A DNA stretch of 6,671 nt from assembly GCA_013204195.1 (NCBI GenBank), contig JABMOJ010000158.1, forward strand, positions 1-6,671. The letters run 5' to 3'. Below the pieces are notes generated by a model that was not told where the DNA came from, searched no databases, and saw nothing but the letters and a program-made list of their open reading frames with translations. This DNA comes from SAR86 cluster bacterium. Lineage in GTDB: Bacteria; Pseudomonadota; Gammaproteobacteria; Pseudomonadales; Azotimanducaceae. Positions 1 to 6,521 of the stretch are shown here, piece after piece (the first letter of the stretch is position 1; each line of letters opens with the position of its first letter). The position numbers and the translations under genes were made by a program.

Positions 1-2
1 AT

Positions 3-905
3 TCAGTTCGAGTCCGATATTATCGCGAGCTTCGAGATACGCCTGAAGGCCTGGAAGAAATTATTGTCCCGACCTCAAGCGGTGCGCGGATTCCCCTCGG
101 TCAGTTGGCGGAGATTCGTTATGTTCGAGGACCCCAGGCCATTAAAAGTGAAGACACTTTTCTGCTTGGCTATGTCGTGTTTGATAAGATTCCAGGTGCA
201 GCGGAAGTTGATGTCGTGGAGCAGGCGCAGGCATTTCTCCTGGAGAAAATAAGTACTGGTGAGTTTGTCTTGCCCAGTGGCGTGAGCTACACCTTTGCGG
301 GTAACTATGAAAACCAACTTCGGGCACAGCAAACGCTCTCAATTGTTCTGCCTGTGTCTTTGTTTGTGATCTTTTTGATTCTGTATCTGCAGTTTTCCTC
401 GGTGATGACGACCCTAATTGTCTTCAGTGGTATCGCCGTTGCCTGGTCCGGCGGGTTCTTGATTATCTGGTTTTACAATATGTCAGGGTTCCTGGATTTT
501 GCGGTCCTGGGTGCAAACCTGCGTGAATTGTTTCAAGTTGGACCGATTAATATGAGTGTCGCGATCTGGGTGGGTTTTCTGGCATTGTTCGGCATCGCCA
601 CGGACAACGGGGTGGTGACAGCGACTTATCTGGATCAAACCATGGCGCGTAATCAAGCCGGTTCTAAAAGTGAGATTCGGCAGTTAGTCGTGGAGGGCGC
701 AAGTCGACGCATAAGACCAGCGTTAATGACGACAGCCACCACATTGATTGCGCTTATTCCTGTCTTGACCTCAACCGGTCGAGGCTCAGATATTATGGTG
801 CCGATGGCGATACCCTCATTTGGCGGTATGTTAGTCGCCATCATCACAACTCTGCTGGTGCCTGTGCTCTACTGCGCAGTCCGAGAGAATTCGAGGTCAG
901 CGTAA
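3..905 (+). CDS. Heavy-metal-type (HME/CusA-like) RND efflux permease, C-terminal part; 5' end outside window
   Basis: Inner-membrane proton-driven pump subunit of a tripartite efflux system; only the last 300 residues are present and the frame is open to the left edge. The first residues (RELRDTPEGL, then VPTSSGARIPLGQLAEIR) match the periplasmic porter region of CusA-like pumps. Five hydrophobic segments follow, at about fragment residues 113-130, 137-157, 184-210, 241-257 and 274-292. The motif GIATDNGVVTATYLDQ (about 197-212) and the RRIRPALMTT stretch (about 235-244) are RND hallmarks. By alignment from memory with E. coli CusA, the position of Glu939 is Asp (codon 603-605) and that of Lys984 is Ala (codon 720-722). 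About 20 extra residues (GANLRELFQ region) precede the ATDNG helix. Both traits recall a divergent CusA-like subgroup, so the substrate (metal or other) is uncertain. Stop TAA at 903-905. Its adaptor and outer-membrane partners are not in view. Confidence 0.9.
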   Translation, partial: SVRVRYYRELRDTPEGLEEIIVPTSSGARIPLGQLAEIRYVRGPQAIKSEDTFLLGYVVFDKIPGAAEVDVVEQAQAFLLEKISTGEFVLPSGVSYTFAGNYENQLRAQQTLSIVLPVSLFVIFLILYLQFSSVMTTLIVFSGIAVAWSGGFLIIWFYNMSGFLDFAVLGANLRELFQVGPINMSVAIWVGFLALFGIATDNGVVTATYLDQTMARNQAGSKSEIRQLVVEGASRRIRPALMTTATTLIALIPVLTSTGRGSDIMVPMAIPSFGGMLVAIITTLLVPVLYCAVRENSRSA

Positions 906-962
906 GCATTGTTGTCGAGACGCTTGGGATTAGAGTGAGCAGGAATAAGTCTTACGCTAACC
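895..962. repeat. Inverted repeat spanning the RND stop codon
   Basis: GGTCAGCGTAAG at 895-906 and CTTACGCTAACC at 951-962 are complementary at 11 of 12 positions, separated by 44 bases. The left arm contains the stop codon of the efflux gene. It could fold as a long stem in the 3' end of the transcript, but no T-run follows, so it is not a classical intrinsic terminator. An imperfect repeat of this size is expected about once by chance in a window this long. Confidence 0.35.
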
Positions 963-1090
963 CCGAGTTGCTGAGAAATCGCACACGACATCTTTGAATA
1001 ATTGTTTTTACATCAGTAAAGCGTTGATATTGTACGATATATTAAATTTTGGCGCGATCGTGCGGATTATTACTTTGTCTAGGTCTCCTG

Positions 1091-1246
1091 AAGCGTCTTT
1101 GGGTCATTCACATTTGCCATCAGGCCAATGCTGGCCAAAACCTAGCGTGCAAGGCAAGCTTAAGCGTCTGTGCTGCAATCCTGTGTGGCGCTCGTTGGCG
1201 CCGTGTTTTGCCGCCGTCGCTGGAAAAATGACCGATTTTTGTAGCG
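1091..1246. repeat. Hairpin-rich block, possible interspersed repeat or structured RNA
   Basis: Three local inverted repeats lie here. GGCCA/TGGCC occurs at 1123-1136 with a 4-base loop, and GGCGC/GCGCC at 1187-1202 with a 6-base loop. The third, at 1218-1246, has arms CGCTGGAAAAAT and ATTTTTGTAGCG around loop GACCG; 11 of its 12 positions pair if one G-U is allowed. The octamer AAGCGTCT occurs twice, at 1091-1098 and 1162-1169. Base composition differs from the A/T-rich flanks. This would fit a copy of a palindromic intergenic repeat family, a small RNA or a decayed element. I cannot tell which, and each hairpin alone could be chance. Confidence 0.3.
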
Positions 1247-1537
1247 TGGGTATGAGAGGATGACTTGAGAAAACGGCGGTGTATTTGGCGTTATAGTTGG
1301 TGGTGTATCTGCCAGCATATTAAAGTCCCATACTGCAGTAATACCTATAAAAAATAGAGATGAGTGGTATTCAGGCGTATCACGTAGCGATATGCTGCGA
1401 GGCGATCCAAAATTCGGCTAATAATAAAAACCCAAAAATCAAACTCCCAATCCGTCCTAAGCTTAAAGATCCGTTGGTCATACCCCCCAAAACCTGACAA
1501 TCTTGATCTACTCCTCCCAACCCTCTGCCATCAGAGG

Positions 1538-1543
1538 TATAAT
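1538..1543 (+). promoter_or_regulatory. Putative sigma-70 -10 element for galU
   Basis: TATAAT is a perfect -10 hexamer. A transcript would begin near 1550, about 30 bases before the galU ATG. No good -35 exists at the normal distance (around 1515-1520 the sequence is TCCCAA) and there is no TG extension. The promoter may therefore need an activator or may be weak. The TTGATC at 1503-1508 is about 29 bases away, too far to serve. Confidence 0.45.
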
Positions 1544-1565
1544 TTGCGTCATTTGACCCCCGACT

Positions 1566-1583
1566 ATGGCTGACCCTCTATGA
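1566..1583 (+). other. Five-codon minicistron overlapping galU start (ATGA)
   Basis: The frame ATG...TGA encodes MADPL. Its TGA (1581-1583) overlaps the galU ATG (1580-1582) as ATGA. No Shine-Dalgarno sequence precedes either start, so terminating ribosomes could reinitiate on galU. It may equally be fortuitous. Two similar overlaps occur before rmlA and rmlB. Confidence 0.25.
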
Positions 1584-2431
1584 TCCGAAAATGCCTATTC
1601 CCCGCTGCAGGCTACGGCACACGATTTTTGCCCGCCACCAAGGCCATGCCGAAGGAAATGCTGCCCATCGTGAATAAACCGTTAATTCAGTATGGCGTGG
1701 AAGAAGCCATAGAAGCTGGCTTGAAAAATATCGGCTTTGTCTCTGGCCGCGGTAAGCGCGCCATTGAAGACCATTTTGATATCTCCTATGAACTGGAACA
1801 CCAGATCATGGGCACTAACAAGGAAGCCTTGCTTCACGAAATTCGTGATGTGATCGACCAGTGCACCTTCTCGTACACCCGTCAGACAGAAATGAAAGGC
1901 CTGGGCCATGCCATCCTCACCGGTGAGAACCTGATCGGCGGCGAGCCTTTTGCCGTGCTGTTGGCCGATGACTTGTGTATGAATGACGAGGAGGGCGTGT
2001 TGGCGCAGATGGTGCAGCTCTATAATCGGCATCAGTGTTCCATTATCGCCATCGAAGAGGTTCCTCTAGACGAGACCCATAAGTACGGCATCGTAGTGGG
2101 TGATGAAATTGAGCCTGGTCTGATCCGAGTGCATGAGATGATCGAAAAGCCCGATCCTAAGGACGCGCCCTCAAACCTGGCGATTATCGGCCGGTACATC
2201 CTCACGCCGGATATTTTTGATATCCTGCGCGCCACGAAACCCGGTAAGGGCGGCGAGATCCAGATCACCGATGCTATTGCTGAGCAGGCGCGACAGGGCA
2301 GGGTGCTGGGTTATAAATTCAAGGGTCGGCGGTTTGATTGCGGCAGCATCGAGGGTTTTGTTGAAGCCACCAACTATGTGTACGAGAATAAGTTTCTCGT
2401 TGATGGCAATGGGACTCAGCGCAAAAGTTAG
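1580..2431 (+). CDS. galU: UTP--glucose-1-phosphate uridylyltransferase
   Basis: Cytoplasmic enzyme that makes UDP-glucose and pyrophosphate from UTP and glucose-1-phosphate, supplying polysaccharide synthesis. The 283-residue product is collinear with the short Pseudomonas-type GalU. The nucleotide-binding loop is FPAAGYGTRFLPATKAMPKE (7-26), followed by EMLPIVNKPLIQYGVEEA (26-43) and GRGKRAIEDHFD (56-67). Next come KGLGHAIL (106-113), the metal-binding LADDL (128-132), EKP (189-191), APSNLAIIGRY (196-206), GGEIQITDA (224-232) and FDCGSIEGF (252-260). All core motifs are intact. The ATG at 1580 starts MIRKCLFPAAGYGTR, exactly where family members begin, although no Shine-Dalgarno sequence is visible. 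It is the first gene after the long intergenic region and has a TATAAT 37 bases upstream, so it probably opens the operon. The 105-base gap to rmlA shows no clear terminator. Confidence 0.96.
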   Translation: MIRKCLFPAAGYGTRFLPATKAMPKEMLPIVNKPLIQYGVEEAIEAGLKNIGFVSGRGKRAIEDHFDISYELEHQIMGTNKEALLHEIRDVIDQCTFSYTRQTEMKGLGHAILTGENLIGGEPFAVLLADDLCMNDEEGVLAQMVQLYNRHQCSIIAIEEVPLDETHKYGIVVGDEIEPGLIRVHEMIEKPDPKDAPSNLAIIGRYILTPDIFDILRATKPGKGGEIQITDAIAEQARQGRVLGYKFKGRRFDCGSIEGFVEATNYVYENKFLVDGNGTQRKS

Positions 2432-2495
2432 AACAAAAATAATTTGGTATGCTGCGCCCCTAGGTATCCTGTTGGGTAAAGTCCCGATATCGTCA

Positions 2496-2540
2496 ATGGA
2501 TACGATTTTGAAACGATTTGAAGCGGATTTAGCGCGATGA
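2496..2540 (+). other. 14-codon minicistron overlapping rmlA start (ATGA)
   Basis: A small frame in the galU-rmlA gap encodes [14 protein letters not shown]. Its TGA (2538-2540) overlaps the rmlA ATG (2537-2539). It belongs to a longer open frame that runs back through galU in another phase, so the internal ATG may be accidental. Its own start has only a distant GGGTAAAG (2474-2481). If translated it would couple to rmlA, which lacks a strong ribosome-binding site. Confidence 0.22.
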
Positions 2541-3408
2541 ACCGAAAAGGCATTATTCTCGCAGGGGGTTCAGGCAGTCGCCTGCATCCTTTGACCCTGT
2601 CGATCAGCAAGCAATTGCTGCCTGTGTACGACAAACCGATGATCTACTATCCCTTGTCGACCCTCATGTTGGCAGGCATTCGTGACATTCTGTTGATCTC
2701 GACGCCCCGCGATTTGCCGGCCTTCAAGGCGTTGCTAGGGGATGGCCAACGATGGGGCTTGAAAATCACCTATGCGGAACAGCCCAGTCCTGATGGCCTG
2801 GCCCAGGCATTTTTGATTGGTGAAGACTTTATTGGCGATGATCTGTGTGTTTGATACTGGGCGACAACATCTTCTACGCCGAGGGTATGTCGAGTTTGCT
2901 GCGGACTGCGGCTCAACAAACCGAAGGTGCCACCGTGTTTGGTTACAGTGTCAGCAACCCCAAAGACTATGGCGTGGTTCAATTTGATGCTGATGGGGCC
3001 GTGGTTAGCCTCGAGGAAAAGCCGCAGAAGCCTAAGTCGCGCTATGCGGTTACAGGTCTGTATTTTTATGATAACCAGGTGGTGGAGATCGCTCGTCAGT
3101 TAAAGCCCTCGCCGCGGGGTGAACTGGAAATCACGGATGTGAACAAGGCTTACCTGGCCAAGCAACAGTTAAAGGTGGAATTGTTTTCCCGCGGCACGGC
3201 CTGGCTGGATACCGGTCAGCAACAAAGCCTGTTGGATGCGGCGAATTTCGTGCGCATCGTTGAGGAACGCCAGGGCCAAAAAATTGCCTGTCCCGAGGAA
3301 ATCGCCTATCGACTGGGCTACATTAACGCTGGCGAGCTTGCCGCACTAGCCCAGCCACTGCTGAAGAGTGGTTATGGGGAATACCTGTTAGGCTTGTTGG
3401 ATCAGTAG
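2537..3408 (+). pseudogene. rmlA: Glucose-1-phosphate thymidylyltransferase, interrupted by a frameshift
   Basis: RmlA catalyses the first step of dTDP-L-rhamnose synthesis: dTTP plus glucose-1-phosphate gives dTDP-glucose. The gene is in two frames. Part one (2537-2854, 105 residues) has the nucleotide loop [42 protein letters not shown] and SPDGLAQAF, and ends ...[12 protein letters not shown] then TGA. Part two (frame of 2845-3408) continues with [50 protein letters not shown] and ERQGQKIACPEEIA. Restoring one base near 2843 gives about 290 residues, the usual RmlA length, and the familiar pattern [12 protein letters not shown]. Both halves are otherwise well conserved, so the lesion is recent or a sequencing error. 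As written, neither half has both the nucleotide loop and the LGDN/EEKP metal and sugar residues. The start follows family consensus ([11 protein letters not shown]); the preceding sequence GAAGCGGA is only a weak ribosome site. Confidence 0.93.
2842..2851 (+). other. Frameshift site in rmlA
   Basis: The upstream frame stops at TGA 2852-2854, and the downstream frame has a TGA at 2839-2841, so the change must lie in the ten bases between. The local sequence is GATGATCTGTGTGTTTGATA. Loss of one base, for example CCT becoming CT at 2843, explains it best. It leaves seven residues between FIG and LGDN, as in E. coli RmlA; removing an extra TG would leave only six. No canonical X-XXY-YYZ slippery heptamer is present, which argues against programmed -1 frameshifting. 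Confidence 0.85.
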
Positions 3409-3422
3409 TCGGGAAATATTCT

Positions 3423-3956
3423 ATGCAGCGTGTTGAGACCCCCATCAAGGATCTGGTGATACTTGAGCCAACCCTATTCGGAGATGAGCGTGGCTTTTTT
3501 ATGGAGACCTTTCGCGCCGAGTGGTTGCCTGAACATACCTTTGTGCAAGACAACCATAGTCAGTCGGTCGGCGGAATACTGCGGGGTTTGCACTATCAGC
3601 TCACCAAGCCGCAGGGCAAGTTAGTGAGAGTCACCGCGGGCGAAGTGTATGATGTGGCGCTTGACCTGCGCCAGTCTTCAGCGACATTCGGGCAATGGTA
3701 CGGGGTGCTGCTCAGTAGTGCTAACAAGCGGTTGTTATTCGTGCCTCCAGGCTTTGCTCATGGCTTTCTCGCTGTTTCAGAGTCGGTTGAGTTTCAATAC
3801 AAGTGTACCCACTACTATGCGCCCGAGGACGAGCACACCATCGCTTGGAACGATCCTGACCTTGCTATTACCTGGCCGTTAGACGCGGGCGAGCCCATTT
3901 TGTCGGCCAAAGACAGCCAAGGCCAGGCCTTCAAAGATGCCACTTACTATGCCTGA
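3423..3956 (+). CDS. rmlC: dTDP-4-dehydrorhamnose 3,5-epimerase
   Basis: Third step of dTDP-L-rhamnose synthesis: double epimerisation at C3 and C5 of dTDP-4-keto-6-deoxyglucose. The product has 177 residues, near the usual 180-185, with a single cupin-type fold. Visible motifs are FGDERGFFMETF (19-30), FVQDNHSQSVGGILRGLHYQ (40-59), QGKLVRVTAGEVYDVALDLR (64-83), TFGQW (88-92), LLFVPPGFAHGFLA (104-117) and YKCTHYYAP (126-134). His57 in RGLHYQ corresponds to the catalytic His63 of the Salmonella enzyme and Lys66 to its Lys73. Tyr126 or Tyr132 is the likely acid, and Asp164 in ILSAKD is the partner of His57. No key residue is missing. The gene begins 14 bases after rmlA, with a modest GGGA at 3411-3414 eight bases before the ATG. 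Its 3' end overlaps rmlD, indicating co-transcription and possible translational coupling. Confidence 0.96.
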   Translation: MQRVETPIKDLVILEPTLFGDERGFFMETFRAEWLPEHTFVQDNHSQSVGGILRGLHYQLTKPQGKLVRVTAGEVYDVALDLRQSSATFGQWYGVLLSSANKRLLFVPPGFAHGFLAVSESVEFQYKCTHYYAPEDEHTIAWNDPDLAITWPLDAGEPILSAKDSQGQAFKDATYYA

Positions 3957-4932
3957 GCTCTTGATTGACAAAGACAATGACAATGAGCATGAAAATCTCG
4001 GCGTTGACTGCATGGTGCTTGGCGCCGGGCAGTTAGGGCAGTGCCTCCGAGCCGCCCAACCCGCAGCCTATGAAATCCACTATTGTGATCATGCCGCGTT
4101 AGATATTACCGATTCTGCTCAGGTGACGGCGATGCTGCAACAGTTGCAGCCGCAAGTGGTCATCAATGCCACGGCTTATACGGCGGTGGACAAAGCCGAA
4201 ACCGAGATTGGCCAAGCCTTTCAGGTGAATGCCATGGCGGTGGACCAGCTCGCCGCCGCTTGTGCCAGCGTTGGCGCGGTGCTGATTCATATCTCCACAG
4301 ATTTTGTGTTTGGCGGCCAAGATGACTCGGCACGGGTGAAGTCTCGACAGCCTCGCCCGTGGCGACCCACTGACCTGACTCATCCGATGGGCGTATATGG
4401 TGCCAGTAAGCTGGTAGGCGAGCAGGGGATTCTCGCCACAGCTAATCTCAAGGCTTATATCATTCGCACCTCCTGGCTTTACAGTGAATACGGCAACAAC
4501 TTTGTTAAAACCATGTTGCGCCTGATGGCAGAGCGGGATGCCATTGGCGTGGTCAATGACCAGATTGGCTCGCCAACAGATAGTCTGGGATTGGCAAAGG
4601 TGCTTTGGGAACTGGCTGCTGCCAACCTCAAGGGTCAGCCTACGCCATCTGAAAGCATCCAGCCGGGTATCTACCACTGGAGTGATGCAGGTGCCATTAG
4701 CTGGCATGACTTTGCCGTGGAAATTCAGCGGCAAGCCTTGCAACAAGGTTTGCTCAAAAAGGCAATTCCGATCAATCCCATTGGCACCGCGGATTACCCG
4801 ACCCCTGCCAGAAGGCCAGCGTACAGCGTGCTGGATTGTAGTGAGCTGGTTGCCGCCCTGAATAAGCCGCAAACAGACTGGCAGCTGAATTTGCAGCGGG
4901 TTCTTGGCTGCCTGGCAGCTGACACCAACTGA
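3937..4932 (+). CDS. rmlD: dTDP-4-dehydrorhamnose reductase
   Basis: Last step of the pathway: NAD(P)H-dependent reduction of dTDP-4-keto-L-rhamnose to dTDP-L-rhamnose. It is an extended short-chain dehydrogenase. From the 3937 start it has 331 residues, against about 290-300 for the family. The dinucleotide loop is VLGAGQLGQ (27-35), one residue shorter than the usual GAxGQLG. Family motifs follow: VVINATAYTAVDKAE (74-88), STDFVF (120-125), catalytic YGASK (Tyr154, Lys158), IIRTSWLYSEYGNNFVKTM (175-193), GIYHWSD (244-250) and RRPAYSVLD (292-300). Between VF and YGASK there are about nine more residues than usual, including basic RVKSRQPRPWRP. The first 22-25 residues, an acidic Asp/Asn/Glu-rich stretch, are not typical. 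The true start is unsettled: 3937, 3949 (ATG overlapping the rmlC stop) and 4012 (306 residues, but clipping the first beta strand) are all in frame, and none has a Shine-Dalgarno sequence. Confidence 0.92.
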   Translation: MPLTMPELLIDKDNDNEHENLGVDCMVLGAGQLGQCLRAAQPAAYEIHYCDHAALDITDSAQVTAMLQQLQPQVVINATAYTAVDKAETEIGQAFQVNAMAVDQLAAACASVGAVLIHISTDFVFGGQDDSARVKSRQPRPWRPTDLTHPMGVYGASKLVGEQGILATANLKAYIIRTSWLYSEYGNNFVKTMLRLMAERDAIGVVNDQIGSPTDSLGLAKVLWELAAANLKGQPTPSESIQPGIYHWSDAGAISWHDFAVEIQRQALQQGLLKKAIPINPIGTADYPTPARRPAYSVLDCSELVAALNKPQTDWQLNLQRVLGCLAADTN

Positions 4933-4995
4933 AGACTCGATCATTAAAGCAGATATACGGCATTATGCCTGAGATGAAATACTAGCTAAGTGTCC

Positions 4996-5027
4996 CTCGT
5001 CATCGAGCGAGTTTGTTAAACTCACGC
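4996..5027. repeat. Tandem small hairpins in the rmlD-manC gap
   Basis: The 123-base gap contains CTCG-TCAT-CGAG (4996-5007), then GAGTTT-GTT-AAACTC (5009-5023), a perfect 6-bp stem with a 3-base loop. The outer bases GCG/CGC extend the second stem across one bulged A, to 5027. No T-run follows, so intrinsic termination is unlikely. It may modulate mRNA stability or the manC leader, or be chance. Confidence 0.3.
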
Positions 5028-5055
5028 CCATCCAATTAAGAGACCGTGACAGTTT

Positions 5056-6468
5056 ATGAGCCAATTGCGCATAGCACCGATTATTTTGTCTGGTGGCTCG
5101 GGCTCCCGTCTGTGGCCCTTGTCCCGTGAGCAGTACCCTAAACAAATGCTGCCCCTGGTGAATGACACCACCATGCTGCAGGATACGCTGCTGCGGCTCG
5201 ATGGTCTGGCTGGTGCTGATCTCGCACAAATCATCTGTAACGAGGATCACCGATTTCTGGTGGCGGAGCAGATCAAACAGATCAATCGCTCAGTTGAGTC
5301 CATCGTGCTTGAACCTTTCGGTCGTAACACCGCCCCGGCTATCGCGATCTCGGCGCTGCATCAGATTGACCCCAACACGGTTCTGTTAGTGCTGGCCTCG
5401 GACCATGTGATTGGTGATGTTGCCCAGTTTCATCGCCATGTGGAAGCCGGCGCGCGGCTCGCCGCACTGGGTCACTTGGTGACTTTCGGTATTATCCCTG
5501 ACCAGCCCCTTACAGGTTATGGTTATATTGAGTCCGGCTCCGCGGTCACTGACGGCGGATTCAATGTGGCGCGATTTGTGGAAAAGCCTGATCTTGCCAA
5601 GGCAGAAGAATATTTACAGGCAGGTAACTTCTACTGGAACAGCGGTATGTTTATGTTCACCGCTGGGGCGTATCTTGCCGCGTTGGCAGAACATCAGCCA
5701 GCTATGCTTGAGGCCTGCGTACAGACCCTGAGTGCCGCCACGGTAGACCTGGATTTTGTTCGCCTTGATGCTGCGGCGTTTAAGGCGTGCCCGAATATCT
5801 CGATCGACTATGCGGTGATGGAGCAAGCCACCAACGGTGTCGTCATCCCCATGAATGTGGGCTGGAATGACCTGGGTTCCTGGTCGTCCCTGTGGGACGT
5901 GAGCGTCAAGGATGCAAAGGGTAACAAGTTCGTTGGCGATGTGATGAGCGTCAACGCCAACAACAATTACGTCAACAGCGGCTCGCGCCTGGTGTCACTG
6001 GTGGGCGTTGATGACCTAGTTATTGTAGATACCCCTGATGCGTTACTCGTGGCCCATCGTGATCAGGTACAGGACGTCAAAACCATCTACAACCAGATCA
6101 AAGCCGATAATCGCACCGAGACCCTCAGCCATCGGCAGGTCTATCGCCCCTGGGGTTCCTACGACAGCATCGATGCCGACCAAGGCTTTCAGGTAAAGCG
6201 GATTATCGTGAATCCCGGTGCCAGCTTGAGTTTGCAAAAGCATCATCATCGCGCCGAACACTGGATCGTGGTCTCAGGTACCGCCGAGGTCACCTGTGGC
6301 GAGCGGGTGTTTATGGTCAACAAGAACGAATCCACTTATATTCCCATTGGCGAAAAGCACCGCCTTTCCAATCCCGGTAAGATCCCTTTGCAACTGATTG
6401 AAATTCAGTCTGGTGACTATCTGGGTGAGGACGACATTGTCCGATTCGAAGATGTCTATGGCAGGTAG
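5056..6468 (+). CDS. manC: Bifunctional mannose-1-phosphate guanylyltransferase / mannose-6-phosphate isomerase (type II)
   Basis: Cytoplasmic enzyme of GDP-mannose synthesis. The N-terminal domain (about 7-285) transfers GMP from GTP to mannose-1-phosphate. The C-terminal cupin (about 355-470) is a type II phosphomannose isomerase. Guanylyltransferase motifs: LSGGSGSRLWPLSR (11-24), EPFGRNTAPAIA (86-97), LASDHVI (113-119), VEKPD (175-179), YWNSGMF (193-199), SIDYAVME (249-256) and GWNDLGSW (269-276). Isomerase motifs: YRPWGSYD (363-370), QKHHHRAEHW (394-403, likely metal ligands among His396-398 and Glu401), YIPIGEKHRL (428-437) and YLGEDDIVR (455-463). The length of 470 is normal for the AlgA/XanB/ManC family, and both active sites look intact. 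The ATG at 5056 opens MSQLRIAPIILSGG as in relatives; AAGAGA at 5038-5043 is a poor, distant ribosome site. Whether it is used for O-antigen, capsule or an alginate-like polymer cannot be decided here. Confidence 0.95.
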   Translation: MSQLRIAPIILSGGSGSRLWPLSREQYPKQMLPLVNDTTMLQDTLLRLDGLAGADLAQIICNEDHRFLVAEQIKQINRSVESIVLEPFGRNTAPAIAISALHQIDPNTVLLVLASDHVIGDVAQFHRHVEAGARLAALGHLVTFGIIPDQPLTGYGYIESGSAVTDGGFNVARFVEKPDLAKAEEYLQAGNFYWNSGMFMFTAGAYLAALAEHQPAMLEACVQTLSAATVDLDFVRLDAAAFKACPNISIDYAVMEQATNGVVIPMNVGWNDLGSWSSLWDVSVKDAKGNKFVGDVMSVNANNNYVNSGSRLVSLVGVDDLVIVDTPDALLVAHRDQVQDVKTIYNQIKADNRTETLSHRQVYRPWGSYDSIDADQGFQVKRIIVNPGASLSLQKHHHRAEHWIVVSGTAEVTCGERVFMVNKNESTYIPIGEKHRLSNPGKIPLQLIEIQSGDYLGEDDIVRFEDVYGR

Positions 6469-6521
6469 TCGTAAGTTGTTGCGGTAATGCCGCGAGCTTG
6501 AATTAAAAATATAGGGCCGTC

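Larger units (their letters stand above)
906..1579. other. Intergenic region with no convincing gene
   Basis: About 675 bases separate the efflux gene from galU. Short open frames exist, such as 994-1263 (89 codons) and 1049-1231 on the plus strand. They lack ribosome-binding sites and recognisable domains, are rich in Cys and Trp, and overlap each other, so I do not call them genes. Composition is uneven: 1010-1060 is A/T-rich, 1090-1260 is G/C- and T-rich with several hairpins, and 1320-1450 is A/T-rich with A-runs. The last 80 bases are pyrimidine-rich and contain the putative galU promoter. The region separates two unrelated functions and probably marks the left boundary of the polysaccharide cluster. 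Confidence 0.6.

Noticed and set aside
994..1263. Open frame of 89 codons in the intergenic region (and an overlapping 60-codon one at 1049-1231)
   Set aside because: No ribosome site, no recognisable domain, Cys/Trp-rich low-plausibility composition, and two overlapping phases equally open. Better explained as chance frames across a hairpin-rich block.
1313..1397. Inverted repeats CAGCATAT/ATATGCTG (1313-1320, 1390-1397) and AATACC/GGTATT (1340-1345, 1366-1371)
   Set aside because: Perfect arms of six to eight bases at these distances are expected by chance in an A/T-rich region of this size; there are no flanking features to support an element.
906..1579. JUMPstart/ops element (GGCGGTAGC) upstream of the polysaccharide genes
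   Set aside because: Read through the leader for the ops core and did not find it. The nearest look-alikes lack the conserved bases.
1553..1583. TTGACC (1553-1558) as a -35 box with a -10 near 1578
   Set aside because: The spacing to TATGAT is 19 bases and the -10 would overlap the galU start codon, giving a transcript lacking the start.
2842..2854. Programmed -1 ribosomal frameshift in rmlA
   Set aside because: No X-XXY-YYZ heptamer and poor re-pairing of GTT to TGT. RmlA is not known to use frameshifting, so a simple indel is more likely.
3989..4036. Out-of-frame ATG giving MKIS, resembling the usual RmlD start MKI
   Set aside because: That frame stops at TAG after 15 codons, and joining it to the rmlD frame would give a longer first strand than normal. 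A frameshift here is not needed to explain the gene.
4099..4944. Long minus-strand open frame of 281 codons
   Set aside because: It is the complement of rmlD, whose plus-strand product carries all family motifs. The minus-strand translation shows no domain and is Cys/Arg/His-rich, as expected of a shadow frame.
6481..6510. GCGG/CCGC hairpin after manC as an intrinsic terminator
   Set aside because: Only a 4-bp stem, with the following stretch A-rich rather than T-rich on the plus strand.
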